Counted from the stretch's first letter, positions 19,455-28,851 are shown. The stretch is DNA of 36,358 nt from Rhodoferax sp. (GCA_028711355.1 JAQTSL010000002.1:1-36358); one strand, 5' to 3'. Program-made: numbers and translations. Notes: a model not told the origin generated them from the letters alone.

Positions 19455-20480
19455 ATGATCGCCAAACCTATTCCCGTGCCGGCATCCGGTACTGCGCTGC
19501 ACTGGCAGCTTGATGCACCGTATTCAGCACGCCATGTGTTGATCGTTCTCGCCCTGCTGGCCTTGATTTTTTTTACCGGCCACCGTACCGAAATGGACCG
19601 CATGGTGGTCATGAGTGCCCAGGCTGTGGGTAACCTGGTGGGCGTGGTGGACGACTCACAAGTGGTGCACGGACTATCGCGCGTGGGCCAATCCATGTGG
19701 CCACCAGTCATGGGTGAAAAAGAGGAGATAGCCCGTCTGCCCAATCTTGACAAAAATCATTTGCCTTGGTTTTCCTACATTGAAGTGCAGGAGCGAAACG
19801 AGCAACGCTTGAATACACAAACGCTACAAATGGAGACTGAGACCGAGCGGCTTGAGTACCTCGTGCAGCCTGTGGGCTACCTCTGGACAGTGTTTGTGAA
19901 GATGATCGAAACCTTTGAGATTGCTATCTGGGGTACTTTGCTGGCGATCATGGTGTCCGCCCCGCTGGCTTACTTTGCAGCCCGCAATTACAGCCCCAAC
20001 GGTGCCACCTACACCCTGGCACGCGGCACGATCAGCCTGTTGCGTTCGGCACCAGAACTGATCTCAGCACTGTTTTTGGTGCTGGCCTACGGCTTTGGCC
20101 CGATCGCAGGCGTGTTGGCGCTGGGCTTGCACGCAGCGGGCTTTCTGGGCAAGTTTTACGCGGAAGACATCGAGAACGCCGACAAAAAACCGCAAGAAGC
20201 ACTCGAAGCTATTGGTGCGGGCAGGCTCAAAACGCTGTGGTACGGTGTCATACCCCAGGTCTTGCCGCAATACATCGCCTATTCGATGTACATCCTGGAC
20301 CGCAATCTGCGCATGGCCACGGTCATTGGTCTGGTGGGTGCAGGCGGTATCGGTCAGGAGCTCAAAGGCCGCTTTGACATGTTCCAGTACGGTCACGTAG
20401 CCACCATTTTGCTGGCCATCTTCATCGCGGTTTACTTGCTGGATCAGTTCTCGGCCCGCCTGCGCGCCAAACTCATCTGA
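19455..20480 (+). CDS. phnE: Phosphonate ABC transporter permease
   Basis: IEDADK-like EDIENADKKPQEALEAIGAGRLKTLWYGVIPQVLPQYIAYSMYILDRNLRMATVIGLVGAGGIGQELKGRFDMFQYGHVATIL. ATG at 19455. Confidence 0.93.
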   Translation: MIAKPIPVPASGTALHWQLDAPYSARHVLIVLALLALIFFTGHRTEMDRMVVMSAQAVGNLVGVVDDSQVVHGLSRVGQSMWPPVMGEKEEIARLPNLDKNHLPWFSYIEVQERNEQRLNTQTLQMETETERLEYLVQPVGYLWTVFVKMIETFEIAIWGTLLAIMVSAPLAYFAARNYSPNGATYTLARGTISLLRSAPELISALFLVLAYGFGPIAGVLALGLHAAGFLGKFYAEDIENADKKPQEALEAIGAGRLKTLWYGVIPQVLPQYIAYSMYILDRNLRMATVIGLVGAGGIGQELKGRFDMFQYGHVATILLAIFIAVYLLDQFSARLRAKLI

Positions 20481-20520
20481 CGAGGTCATTGGTCATGCGT
20501 TTCCTTTGCAAGATGCCTGC

Positions 20521-20532
20521 ATATCTAGATAT
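20521..20532. promoter_or_regulatory. 12-bp perfect palindrome upstream of phnG
   Basis: ATATCTAGATAT, 34 bp before the phnG ATG, in the phnE-phnG gap. Confidence 0.4.
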
Positions 20533-20565
20533 CTCTATCAATATTCTGAAACAAGAGACCATAAC

Positions 20566-21060
20566 ATGATGCCTTCTTTGCCCCCCATGGGCGTGATGCC
20601 TGGCCGCGCCCAATGGCCGCGCCTGTTGCTGGCCTGCCCTGCTGAGTCGGTGCGCAGCCTGGCGCTTCGCTGGTGCGAAAAGCACAACGTGCAGGATGTT
20701 CAATTACCCCAATCCGGCCTGGCATTGCTCAAATTGCGTGACAGCGCGCAGGGCGATGCCTACTTCCCTGGTGAAGTGCCACTGTCATTCGCCCGGGTGC
20801 GAGTGACCACCACTGACGGTCTCACCTCTGAAGGTGCAGCGCAATTGCTCGATGACCGTGCCAGCCTGGCACGCGCCATTGCCGTGATTGATGCCGTGCT
20901 GGCAGGTCAACTGCCCGGTCTTGAAGAGGTGCGGCCCCTGCTGGCCGCCGGGCAGTCTCGTCTGGACGAACAGACCGCCCAACGCCACGCCTTGCTGACC
21001 AGCACGCGTGTCGATTTTTCATTGCTTGGCACATCAGATGAGGAAAACGATGATGAATAA
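20566..21060 (+). CDS. phnG: C-P lyase subunit PhnG
   Basis: RPLLACPAE-like RLLLACPAESVRSLALRWCEKHNVQDVQLPQSGLALLKLRDSAQGDAYFPGEVPLSFARV; in order with phnH/I/J. Confidence 0.92.
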   Translation: MMPSLPPMGVMPGRAQWPRLLLACPAESVRSLALRWCEKHNVQDVQLPQSGLALLKLRDSAQGDAYFPGEVPLSFARVRVTTTDGLTSEGAAQLLDDRASLARAIAVIDAVLAGQLPGLEEVRPLLAAGQSRLDEQTAQRHALLTSTRVDFSLLGTSDEENDDE

Positions 21061-21643
21061 GCCCCTGAGCCAAGACCTGCTGGCCTGGAACGCACCCCAC
21101 CAACAAGCCGTTTTTCGCCAGTTGATGCGGGCCTTCAGCTACCCCGGCCGGATTGAAACCCTGGCTGACGGCGACGCACTCACGCAAACGCTGGCCACGC
21201 TGGTTGACAGCCAAGCCACGCTGGCCGACCCGCAAAACCTGATGGACACCTTGACGCATCAACGCCTGCAAGCCCGCATGACGGCATCAGGGCGCGCGCA
21301 ATTCGTTGTGGCCAATGGCTGCCAGCCACCGAGCCTTGAGCCTTGTCTGGGTACGCTGGAATCGCCTGAACGAGGTGCCACGATTCTGCTGAAAGTCACC
21401 ACCCTAGGCGAAGGTGCGTGCTGGCAGCTCACCGGCCCTGGTATCGCTGGTACCCAACGGTTGACTGTCACCGGGCTACACCCTGAATGGCTGACACACA
21501 GGCAAGTCTGGAATGACGGTTTTCCACTGGGTGTGGACATGATCCTGATGGATGCCACGCGTGTCGCCGCGCTGCCCAGAACCACATCGGTCACCTGCGT
21601 CACAGCCGTGGCCACACAAGGAGACGCAGCATGGGCTATGTAG
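21053..21643 (+). CDS. phnH: C-P lyase subunit PhnH
   Basis: QQAVFRQLMRAFSYPGRIETLADGDALTQTLATLVDSQATLADP; follows phnG with overlap. Confidence 0.93.
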   Translation: MNKPLSQDLLAWNAPHQQAVFRQLMRAFSYPGRIETLADGDALTQTLATLVDSQATLADPQNLMDTLTHQRLQARMTASGRAQFVVANGCQPPSLEPCLGTLESPERGATILLKVTTLGEGACWQLTGPGIAGTQRLTVTGLHPEWLTHRQVWNDGFPLGVDMILMDATRVAALPRTTSVTCVTAVATQGDAAWAM

Positions 21644-22773
21644 CCATCAAGGGGGGTGGCCGCGCCATTGAAGGCTCACACGCCGCCGTAGAAGCCTTGC
21701 GTACAGTGGAAGGCGAGGCAGGCACGCCGCTGTCCCTGTCAACCATTGAGCATCAGTTGCGCCTGTTGACTTCGCGCGTGGTGTCCGAGGGGGGGCTGTA
21801 CCACCCGCGGCTGGCCGCACTGGCCATCAAGCAGATGCAAGGTGACACGCTGGAAGCCGCGTTCGCCCTGCGTGCTTACCGCTCCACCAAGCCGCGTCTG
21901 CTGGAAATGCCCGTGCAAGACACCTCCAACGTGCGCATGATCCGGCGTATCTCGTCGGCCTTCAAGGATATTCCCGGTGGTCAGATGTTGGGCCCCACCT
22001 ATGACTACGCGCTGCGCCTGATGCGCATGGATTTGGCCGATGAGTCACCGCAAGCGTTTCGCAGCGTGGCCAAACGTTTCCGGCAAGCAAAACCCGATAC
22101 AGACCTACCCGACACCTTCCCCAAAGTGCTTGATGCCCTGCGCACCGATGGCTTGCTGCCACCCCTGACACAACAGGCTGTGGAGGCCTTTGACATCACC
22201 CGCGAGCCGCTGGCGTTTCCGGTGCCGCGCTCGGCCGCCCTGGCCACCATGGCGCGGGCTGAAACCGGTTCACTGCTGGCCATTGCCTACAGCAACATGC
22301 GCGGCTATGGCGACGTGCATCCCACCATTGCAGAACTGCGTGTGGGCTATTTACCAGTGATGTTGCCGCACCCGGTCACCGGTGAATTGATCGAAGCAGG
22401 CGAGGTCTTGATGACCGAATGCGAAGTGGTGGCCATGTACGAGGGCAGCGACAACGATGCCCCCCCCGTATTCACACTGGGTTACGGTGCCTGCTTTGGG
22501 CACAACGAGGTGAAAGCCATTGCCATGGCGATTCTCGACCGGGCTCTGCAAAAAGGCATGCGCGATGGCCCCAGCAACCCTTCTGAAGACCCTGAGTTTG
22601 TGCTGCTGCACGTGGACGGTGTCGATTCAATGGGCTTTGCCAGCCACTACAAGATGCCGCATTACGTGACGTTCCAGTCTGATATGGACCGCCTGCGCAC
22701 CACCCAGGAAAAGGCCACACCAGGCGGGGCAATCTCTTCCGAACCCACTGGCACCCGAGGAGTCAAGGCATGA
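21631..22773 (+). CDS. phnI: C-P lyase subunit PhnI
   Basis: MGYVAIKGGGRAIEGSHAAVEALRTVEG; LTSRVVSEGGLYHPRLAALAIKQMQGD. Confidence 0.96.
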   Translation: MGYVAIKGGGRAIEGSHAAVEALRTVEGEAGTPLSLSTIEHQLRLLTSRVVSEGGLYHPRLAALAIKQMQGDTLEAAFALRAYRSTKPRLLEMPVQDTSNVRMIRRISSAFKDIPGGQMLGPTYDYALRLMRMDLADESPQAFRSVAKRFRQAKPDTDLPDTFPKVLDALRTDGLLPPLTQQAVEAFDITREPLAFPVPRSAALATMARAETGSLLAIAYSNMRGYGDVHPTIAELRVGYLPVMLPHPVTGELIEAGEVLMTECEVVAMYEGSDNDAPPVFTLGYGACFGHNEVKAIAMAILDRALQKGMRDGPSNPSEDPEFVLLHVDGVDSMGFASHYKMPHYVTFQSDMDRLRTTQEKATPGGAISSEPTGTRGVKA

Positions 22774-23675
22774 GCCCCGGTTACGAACTCCCGCTTGACG
22801 AAGCGGCCTACAGCTTTGGCTTTCTGGACGAATACGCCAAACGTGAGGTGCGCCGCTGCATCTTGAAGGCGATCAGCATCCCTGGCTACCAAACACCGTA
22901 CGCCTCGCGCGAAATGCCGATGGGGCGCGGCTTTGGCACCGGAGGCCTACAGGTAACCTTGTCCCTGATTGGCCCTGGCGATGCCCTGAAGGTGATTGAC
23001 CAAGGTGCCGATGATTCTGTCAATGCCGTTAACCTGCGCCACTTTGTGGAGCTCACCTGCCCTGGCATTGACACCACAGAGCGCACCCAAGCGGCCACGC
23101 TGATCCAGTCACGCCACCGCATCCCCGAGACACCCCTGACCGAAGCACAAGTGCTGGTGCTGCAGGTGCCGTACCCTGATCCACTGGTGCTGGTGGAGCC
23201 CTCGCAAGCTCGACGTAAGGTAATGCATGGCGAGGGGGATTACTCACGCTTGTTGACCAAGCTGTACGAAGACCTGGTGCACTTTGACGAGATCACCATC
23301 TCGCACCGCTACCCCACGCGCATCAACGGCCACTATGTAATCGACCCAAGTCCGATACCGCGCTATGACGTGCCGCGACTGCACCAGTCCAGGGCGCTGG
23401 TGCTGTTGGGAGCTGGGCGCGAAAAAAAAATCTACGCGGTGCCACCCTACACCAAGGCCGAGCCGCTGGTGTTTGACGATGTGCCGTTTCGCACCGAAGA
23501 TTTTGATGATGCCAGCGGCCAGCGTCATGCCTGCGCACGCTGCGGCGCAACCGATTCATTTCTGGATGAAATCATTCAACAAGGTGATGCACCCACAAGC
23601 TGGCAGTGCTCGGACTCGGACTACTGTAGTCAACAGCTCACCCATCGCCAAGTGATGACGGAGGCCAACGCATGA
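22770..23675 (+). CDS. phnJ: C-P lyase radical SAM subunit PhnJ
   Basis: YNFAFLDE-like YSFGFLDEYAKREVRRCILKAISIPGYQTPYASREMPMGRGFGTGG; C-terminal CX2CX21C-X5-C (HACARCGATDSF...SWQCSDSDYCSQQ). Confidence 0.97.
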   Translation: MSPGYELPLDEAAYSFGFLDEYAKREVRRCILKAISIPGYQTPYASREMPMGRGFGTGGLQVTLSLIGPGDALKVIDQGADDSVNAVNLRHFVELTCPGIDTTERTQAATLIQSRHRIPETPLTEAQVLVLQVPYPDPLVLVEPSQARRKVMHGEGDYSRLLTKLYEDLVHFDEITISHRYPTRINGHYVIDPSPIPRYDVPRLHQSRALVLLGAGREKKIYAVPPYTKAEPLVFDDVPFRTEDFDDASGQRHACARCGATDSFLDEIIQQGDAPTSWQCSDSDYCSQQLTHRQVMTEANA

Positions 23676-24511
23676 AAAAAATCCTTGAAGTCCGAGGACT
23701 TTCCAAAATTTATGGTCGCGCTTGCTCACTGTGTTTTGACAGTACCGGCCCTGAGGTGGATACCAACATCTGCCCGCACTGCGGCTCGGTGGTGGCGGCG
23801 CACAACGTGAGCCTGGATCTGCATGAGGGCGAGATTCTCGGCATCATGGGCGAGTCGGGCAGTGGCAAGTCCACCGTGGTCAAGACGCTGTTTTTTGATG
23901 AAGCTCCCAGCGCTGGCGAGGCGATTTTTTTCGACGGCATTGACGGCACCCAGCAGTGGGACATGTTGGCACTCAACGCCGCGCGCCAGCGCTGGCTGCG
24001 CAACCACCGCTTTGGCATGGTTTATCAAAACCCGCACCTGGGGCTGAACTTCAACGTCTCGGCCGGTGGCAACATCGCCGAACGCCTGCTCATGAGTGAC
24101 ATCAGCCATTACGGTGAGATTCGCGAACGCGCCCGTCAGTTGCTGGCGCGCACCGAGGTGCTGGTTGACCGCATGGACGAATCTCCCAGAAAATTTTCAG
24201 GGGGTATGCAGCAGCGGGTTCAAATTGCCAAGGCCCTGGCAACCAAGCCGCCGCTGCTGTACCTTGACGAAGTAACCACCGGCCTGGATTTGTCGGTGCA
24301 AGCGCGCATTCTGGACCTGATTCTGGAAATCCAGCAGGAGCTGCGCACCGCCATGATCGTGGTGACCCATGACCTGGGCGTGATCCGTCTGCTGGCGGGG
24401 CGCACCCTGGTCATGAAGTACGGGCGTGTGATCGAGTCGGGCCTGACAGATCAGATTCTGGAAGACCCGCAGCACGCCTATACCCAGCGCCTGGTCGCCT
24501 CCGCCTTGTAA
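23672..24511 (+). CDS. phnK: C-P lyase ABC ATP-binding protein PhnK
   Basis: GIMGESGSGKSTVVKTLFFDEAPSAGEAIFFDG; FSGGMQQRVQIAKALATKPPLLYLDEVTTGLDLSVQAR; N-terminal Cys4 insert. Confidence 0.94.
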   Translation: MKKILEVRGLSKIYGRACSLCFDSTGPEVDTNICPHCGSVVAAHNVSLDLHEGEILGIMGESGSGKSTVVKTLFFDEAPSAGEAIFFDGIDGTQQWDMLALNAARQRWLRNHRFGMVYQNPHLGLNFNVSAGGNIAERLLMSDISHYGEIRERARQLLARTEVLVDRMDESPRKFSGGMQQRVQIAKALATKPPLLYLDEVTTGLDLSVQARILDLILEIQQELRTAMIVVTHDLGVIRLLAGRTLVMKYGRVIESGLTDQILEDPQHAYTQRLVASAL

Positions 24512-24522
24512 GGAACCACGCC

Positions 24523-25245
24523 ATGCAACCTATTCTTGAAATCGACGGCTTGAGCAAGCATTTTCAACTGCACGAGCAAAACAAGCTGATTCCTTCTTGC
24601 GCCAATGTCCACCTGCAAGCCAGCGCTGGGCAACTGACCGCGTTGATTGGCCCCACGGGCGCGGGTAAGTCATCGGTGCTCAAGTGCGTTTACCGCACCT
24701 ATCTGCCCTCCAGCGGGCGCATGCTCTACCGCGACGGCGAAGGCCACCGCACCGATCTGGCACAAGCCAGCGAGCATCGCATGCTAGCGCTGCGTCAGCA
24801 CGACATCGGTTTTGTCACCCAGTTTTTGCACTGCCTGCCCCGGCGTAGTGCGTTGGACGTGGTGTGCGAACCACTGGTAGCGCAAGGTATGACGCACCAG
24901 ACGGCGCGCAAGCGTGCCCGCGAACTGCTGAGCTTGCTCAATGTGCCAGAGCGTCTGTGGGGCGTGCCGCCTGCCACTTTTTCTGGCGGTGAAAAACAGC
25001 GCATCAACCTGGCGCGCGGTCTGATTGCGCGGCCCCGCTTGCTGTTGCTCGACGAGCCCACTGCCAGCCTCGACCCCACTACGACCGAGCGCGTCATTGA
25101 GTTGATCCACAGCATCAAAACCGAGGGCGTGGCCATGCTCGCCATTTTTCACCAGACTGAACTGGTGCTGCGCCTGGCGGACCATGTGGTTGAACTCACG
25201 CCACCCCTGGCCGTCTCTGACATTCTGGAAACCTGCACATCATGA
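24523..25245 (+). CDS. phnL: C-P lyase ABC ATP-binding protein PhnL
   Basis: LIGPTGAGKSSVLKCVYRTYLPSSGRMLYRDG; FSGGEKQRINLARGLIARPRLLLLDEPTASLDP. Confidence 0.95.
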   Translation: MQPILEIDGLSKHFQLHEQNKLIPSCANVHLQASAGQLTALIGPTGAGKSSVLKCVYRTYLPSSGRMLYRDGEGHRTDLAQASEHRMLALRQHDIGFVTQFLHCLPRRSALDVVCEPLVAQGMTHQTARKRARELLSLLNVPERLWGVPPATFSGGEKQRINLARGLIARPRLLLLDEPTASLDPTTTERVIELIHSIKTEGVAMLAIFHQTELVLRLADHVVELTPPLAVSDILETCTS

Positions 25246-26396
25246 GTCGTTTACTGTTAACCCATGCCCGTGTCGTATTCGCCAACGAGGTGCGCGACGA
25301 CGTGGCGATCCTGATCGAAAACGGCATCATTGCCGCGATAGACCCGCAAGCGGTGGGCAACACCCGTGCCCTTGACCTCTCTAACCATCTGTTGCTACCC
25401 GGTTTGATCGACCTGCATTGCGATGCGCTTGAAAAGGAAGTTGAGCCGCGACCTGGTGTGCACTTTCCGCTGGACTTTGCCTGCGCCCAGGCCGACCGGC
25501 GCAATGCGGTGGCGGGCATCACCACGGTGTTTCATGCGCTGTCGTTTGCCAACCATGAACTGGGCGTGCGCAACAACGCCTTTGCTGCCGAGATTGCGCG
25601 TGCCGTTCACGCGTGGCAGGCGCACGCGCTGGTGGACAACCGGGTCCATCTGCGCTATGAAGTCACCGATGCAACGGCGCCCCCATTGCTGACTGAGCTT
25701 TTGCAACAACGCCATGCAAGCCTGTTGTCTTTCATGGACCACAGCCCAGGGCAGGGCCAGTTTCAGGATGTGGCGGCTTACCGCGCTTATCTGGCACGCA
25801 CTTACAAAACGTCTGATGCCGAGTTTGACACGCTGTTGGCTAACAAACAGGCCGCCGCCGCAGGCACCATGACGCGCATGACCGCACTGGCGAGCGTGGC
25901 GAATGAACGTGGTGTATCCATTGCCAGCCATGATGATGACAGTGTCGAGAAGGTCAATGCGCTGGCCAGTCTGGGCGCGGTGATTTCTGAATTTCCAACC
26001 AACCTGACTGCCGCTCAGGCCGCGCGGGCGCAGGGCATGGCCACGTTGTTTGGTGCACCCAACATCCTGCGTGGCAAGTCACAGTCGGGCAATATGCGGG
26101 CGCTTGATGCGGTGCTTGCAGGTGTGGCTGACTGTCTGTGCGGCGACTACTCGGCTGCGGCCTTGCTGCCATCCGTACTGAAGCTGCCCGAGCTGGCCGG
26201 TATCGGGCTGGCCGATGCCGTTGCACTGGTCACGCGCAACCCGGCACGTGCTGCTGGGCTGACGGACCGGGGAGAGGTTGCGGTGGGCCAACGGGCGGAT
26301 CTGGTGGCAGTCAAGCATCTGGGTGGCTTGCCCCAAGCTGATCGCGTTTGGGTGGCGGGACTAGCAGCGCTGTCGGCCCGCTTCGATCATGCGTGA
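25242..26396 (+). CDS. phnM: Alpha-D-ribose 1-methylphosphonate 5-triphosphate diphosphatase
   Basis: LLLPGLIDLHCDALEKEVEPRPGVHFPLDFACAQADRRNAVAGITTVFHALSF. Confidence 0.96.
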   Translation: MSRLLLTHARVVFANEVRDDVAILIENGIIAAIDPQAVGNTRALDLSNHLLLPGLIDLHCDALEKEVEPRPGVHFPLDFACAQADRRNAVAGITTVFHALSFANHELGVRNNAFAAEIARAVHAWQAHALVDNRVHLRYEVTDATAPPLLTELLQQRHASLLSFMDHSPGQGQFQDVAAYRAYLARTYKTSDAEFDTLLANKQAAAAGTMTRMTALASVANERGVSIASHDDDSVEKVNALASLGAVISEFPTNLTAAQAARAQGMATLFGAPNILRGKSQSGNMRALDAVLAGVADCLCGDYSAAALLPSVLKLPELAGIGLADAVALVTRNPARAAGLTDRGEVAVGQRADLVAVKHLGGLPQADRVWVAGLAALSARFDHA

Positions 26397-26406
26397 AGAG
26401 ATCACC

Positions 26407-27021
26407 ATGCAGGCCCGTCTTATTTATGTGGTCGGTGCTTCAGGCAGTGGCAAGGACAGCCTGATGGCGTATGCCAGAAGCAGCCTGGCATACGAGGGTC
26501 AAGTAGTGTTTGCCCACCGTTACATCACCCGTGCGGCCGACGCTGGTGGTGAAAACCACGTTGCCTTGACGCCAGATGAATTCGAGTCGCGGCGCAGGGC
26601 CGGGCTGCTGGCCATGCACTGGCAAAGCCACGGCTACGCTTACGGCATCGGTATTGAAATCAACCAATGGCTGGCCAAAGGCATCACAGTCGTGGTGAAT
26701 GGGTCAAGGCAATATCTTGAAACTGCTGCACAGCGCTACTGCGAACTGCTGCCTGTGTGGGTTGAAGTGACTCCCGCTGTGCTGCGGGCACGGCTGCTGG
26801 CACGGGCCCGCGAAAGTGCAACTGAGATTGAGCAACGTCTGGCACGTGCGCCGCAAACTGCGCTAGCGGTTCACTGCGGCAAGGTCATCCATAACGATGG
26901 CGAACTACGGGTAGCCGGTGATGCACTGGTTGACCTGATCCGCGGTTGCCACGGTGCACCCCGTGCCATGCCAGGTGGTGGGCAAAAAATGGGGCGCAGC
27001 GCGGTGCTGTCATGCGCGTGA
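26407..27021 (+). CDS. phnN: Ribose 1,5-bisphosphokinase PhnN
   Basis: MQARLIYVVGASGSGKDSLMAYARSSL; RYITRAADAGGENHVALTPDEFESRRRAGLLAMHWQSHGYAYGIG. Alternative start at 26389. Confidence 0.95.
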   Translation: MQARLIYVVGASGSGKDSLMAYARSSLAYEGQVVFAHRYITRAADAGGENHVALTPDEFESRRRAGLLAMHWQSHGYAYGIGIEINQWLAKGITVVVNGSRQYLETAAQRYCELLPVWVEVTPAVLRARLLARARESATEIEQRLARAPQTALAVHCGKVIHNDGELRVAGDALVDLIRGCHGAPRAMPGGGQKMGRSAVLSCA

Positions 27022-27791
27022 CCTTTTTAGGCACAGGCGCTGCGGGCGGCGTCCCGTTATTTGGCTGCACCTGCCGGGCTTGTGAGCGGGCGCGCCATGA
27101 CCCGGCTCTTGTGCGACGCCCCTGTTCGGCATTGATCGAATCGGGTCACACGCGCATTTTGCTCGATGCCGGCTTGACCGATTTGCATGAGCGCTTCAGA
27201 CCGGGTGAGCTCAATGCCATTGTGCTGACGCACTTTCACCCTGACCATGTGCAGGGCCTGTTTCATCTGCGCTGGGGTGCAGGTACGCGCATGCCTGTCT
27301 ATGGCCCGCCCGACTCGGCAGGTTGTGCTGACCTCTACAAACATCCGGGCATCCTGGAGTTTCATGCCTTGGCCAAGTTTGAGGCTGTCTCGATTGGCGA
27401 GTTGACGTTGACACCACTGCCGCTGATTCACTCCAAAGTCACGTTTGGCTACGCTATCGAGTCTATAAACGCCAGCCGGTTTGCCTACCTGACCGACACG
27501 CTGGGCTTGCCACCTCGCACAGAAACATTTCTGACCGATTGGCAGCCGCACGGCTTGGCTCTCGATTGCACTTACCCGCCGCAGCGTGAACCAAAAAGTC
27601 ACAATGACTGGAACACCGCATTGACGATCATTGATAAGGTGCGTCCCCAACATGCCTGGCTCACCCATATCAGCCACACCTTTGACACTTGGTTGTTGAA
27701 CACCGGGGAGTCATCGCCGCGGATTGACGTCGCCATGGATGGTGATCGGGTCAATTTGGCAGCAAGCCCGGAAAGCCCGTATTCATGCTGA
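27012..27791 (+). CDS. phnP: Phosphoribosyl 1,2-cyclic phosphate phosphodiesterase PhnP
   Basis: MRVTFLGTGAAGGVPLFGCTCRACERARHDPALVRRPCSALIESG; metallo-beta-lactamase motif LTHFHPDHVQGLF. Confidence 0.95.
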   Translation: MRVTFLGTGAAGGVPLFGCTCRACERARHDPALVRRPCSALIESGHTRILLDAGLTDLHERFRPGELNAIVLTHFHPDHVQGLFHLRWGAGTRMPVYGPPDSAGCADLYKHPGILEFHALAKFEAVSIGELTLTPLPLIHSKVTFGYAIESINASRFAYLTDTLGLPPRTETFLTDWQPHGLALDCTYPPQREPKSHNDWNTALTIIDKVRPQHAWLTHISHTFDTWLLNTGESSPRIDVAMDGDRVNLAASPESPYSC

Positions 27792-28645
27792 TCAACGGCG
27801 CGGCACTGGCGGTGGCGGCATCGGTCGTCATGCACGTCACATGGAACTTGATTGCCAGGCACCAGTCTCGCGAGGCGTATCCGTTGTGGTGGGTTCTGTT
27901 GGCCCATCTGGTGTTGTTGGGGCCGTGGGGAGCTTACTCTCTGGTCACCGAAGTGCAGTGGACGGCTTCGTTGGCAAAGTGGCTGCTGATCTCCGCAACC
28001 GCCAATGTGGTGTATTTCATCGGCTTACGGCGCGCCTATGAACACGCGCCGGTGGCCTTTGTCTATCCGCTGGTTCGCAGCTCGCCGGTTTTGATTGCGA
28101 TGTGGAGCGCGCTGTTTCTGAACGAGTCATTGAGCGCTTTCGCCTGGATTGGTATTCTGTTCAGCATCGTCGGGCTGATCGTGCTGGCACGCGTGGGCGG
28201 CAGCGTGCATGACAACCGCGCTCTGCCATGGGCGATGTTGGCGATGTTCGCAACCAGCATCTACTCTTTGACGGATCGGGCCGCCACCGCCCATATTGCT
28301 GGCTTTGGCGGCTTGGTTGGATTTATTTCCATCGGCTATTTTGCATCCTGGCTGGCACTGACCCTTGACCTTCGGCTCAGCACCGGGTCATGGCGACCCA
28401 AAGCCCGAATAAGTTTGCCTGTGGCCGTCGTCGGTGGCCTGTGCATTGGTCTGGCCTACGCGCTGGTCATCCATGCCATGCGTTTCATGCCTGCCGCCAT
28501 TGTTGTGGCATGGACCAACGCCGGAATTGTTCTGGCGAGCGTGATATCGATCTTTGTTTTCAAGGAAAGGACGGCATGGAAAGCCAGAGCCACCGCCGCC
28601 TTCATCATTTGTACCGGGTTGCTGATGCTGTCAATCAAAAGCTGA
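27785..28645 (+). CDS. EamA/DMT family transporter, phosphonate-utilisation-associated membrane protein
   Basis: Start overlaps phnP stop; VVMHVTWNLIARHQSREAYPLWWVLLAHLVLLGPWG, APVAFVYPLVRSSPVLIAMWSALFLNESLSAFAWIGILFSIVGLIVLA. Confidence 0.9.
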   Translation: MLINGAALAVAASVVMHVTWNLIARHQSREAYPLWWVLLAHLVLLGPWGAYSLVTEVQWTASLAKWLLISATANVVYFIGLRRAYEHAPVAFVYPLVRSSPVLIAMWSALFLNESLSAFAWIGILFSIVGLIVLARVGGSVHDNRALPWAMLAMFATSIYSLTDRAATAHIAGFGGLVGFISIGYFASWLALTLDLRLSTGSWRPKARISLPVAVVGGLCIGLAYALVIHAMRFMPAAIVVAWTNAGIVLASVISIFVFKERTAWKARATAAFIICTGLLMLSIKS

Positions 28646-28781
28646 TGCAGGTTGCGTGTGGAGTTGGGCAGATGCCAGATCGGCAACTCGGTGCCATTCG
28701 AGCCTGAAACTGCGGATCTCAAATTCGTTGCTTGATATCGGCCTGCTTGAGTTTTTCGTTGGCCAAGTCACCAATCACCAT

Positions 28782-28851
28782 AGTGAAAGCGATTTGTCAG
28801 AGTGGTTCAAACAGCTCTCAAAATAAGAGCTTCTTGTGCAGAATGGACGGG
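28782..28851 (+). repeat. Helicase-tail repeat, copy C (more diverged orphan 3' end)
   Basis: agtgaaagcgatttgtcagagtggttcaaacagctctcaaaataagagcttcttgtgcagaatggacggg encodes SESDLSEWFKQLSK*, aligned to SESDLQELLKPLSK* of copies A and B, with a matching trailer. Confidence 0.8.
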
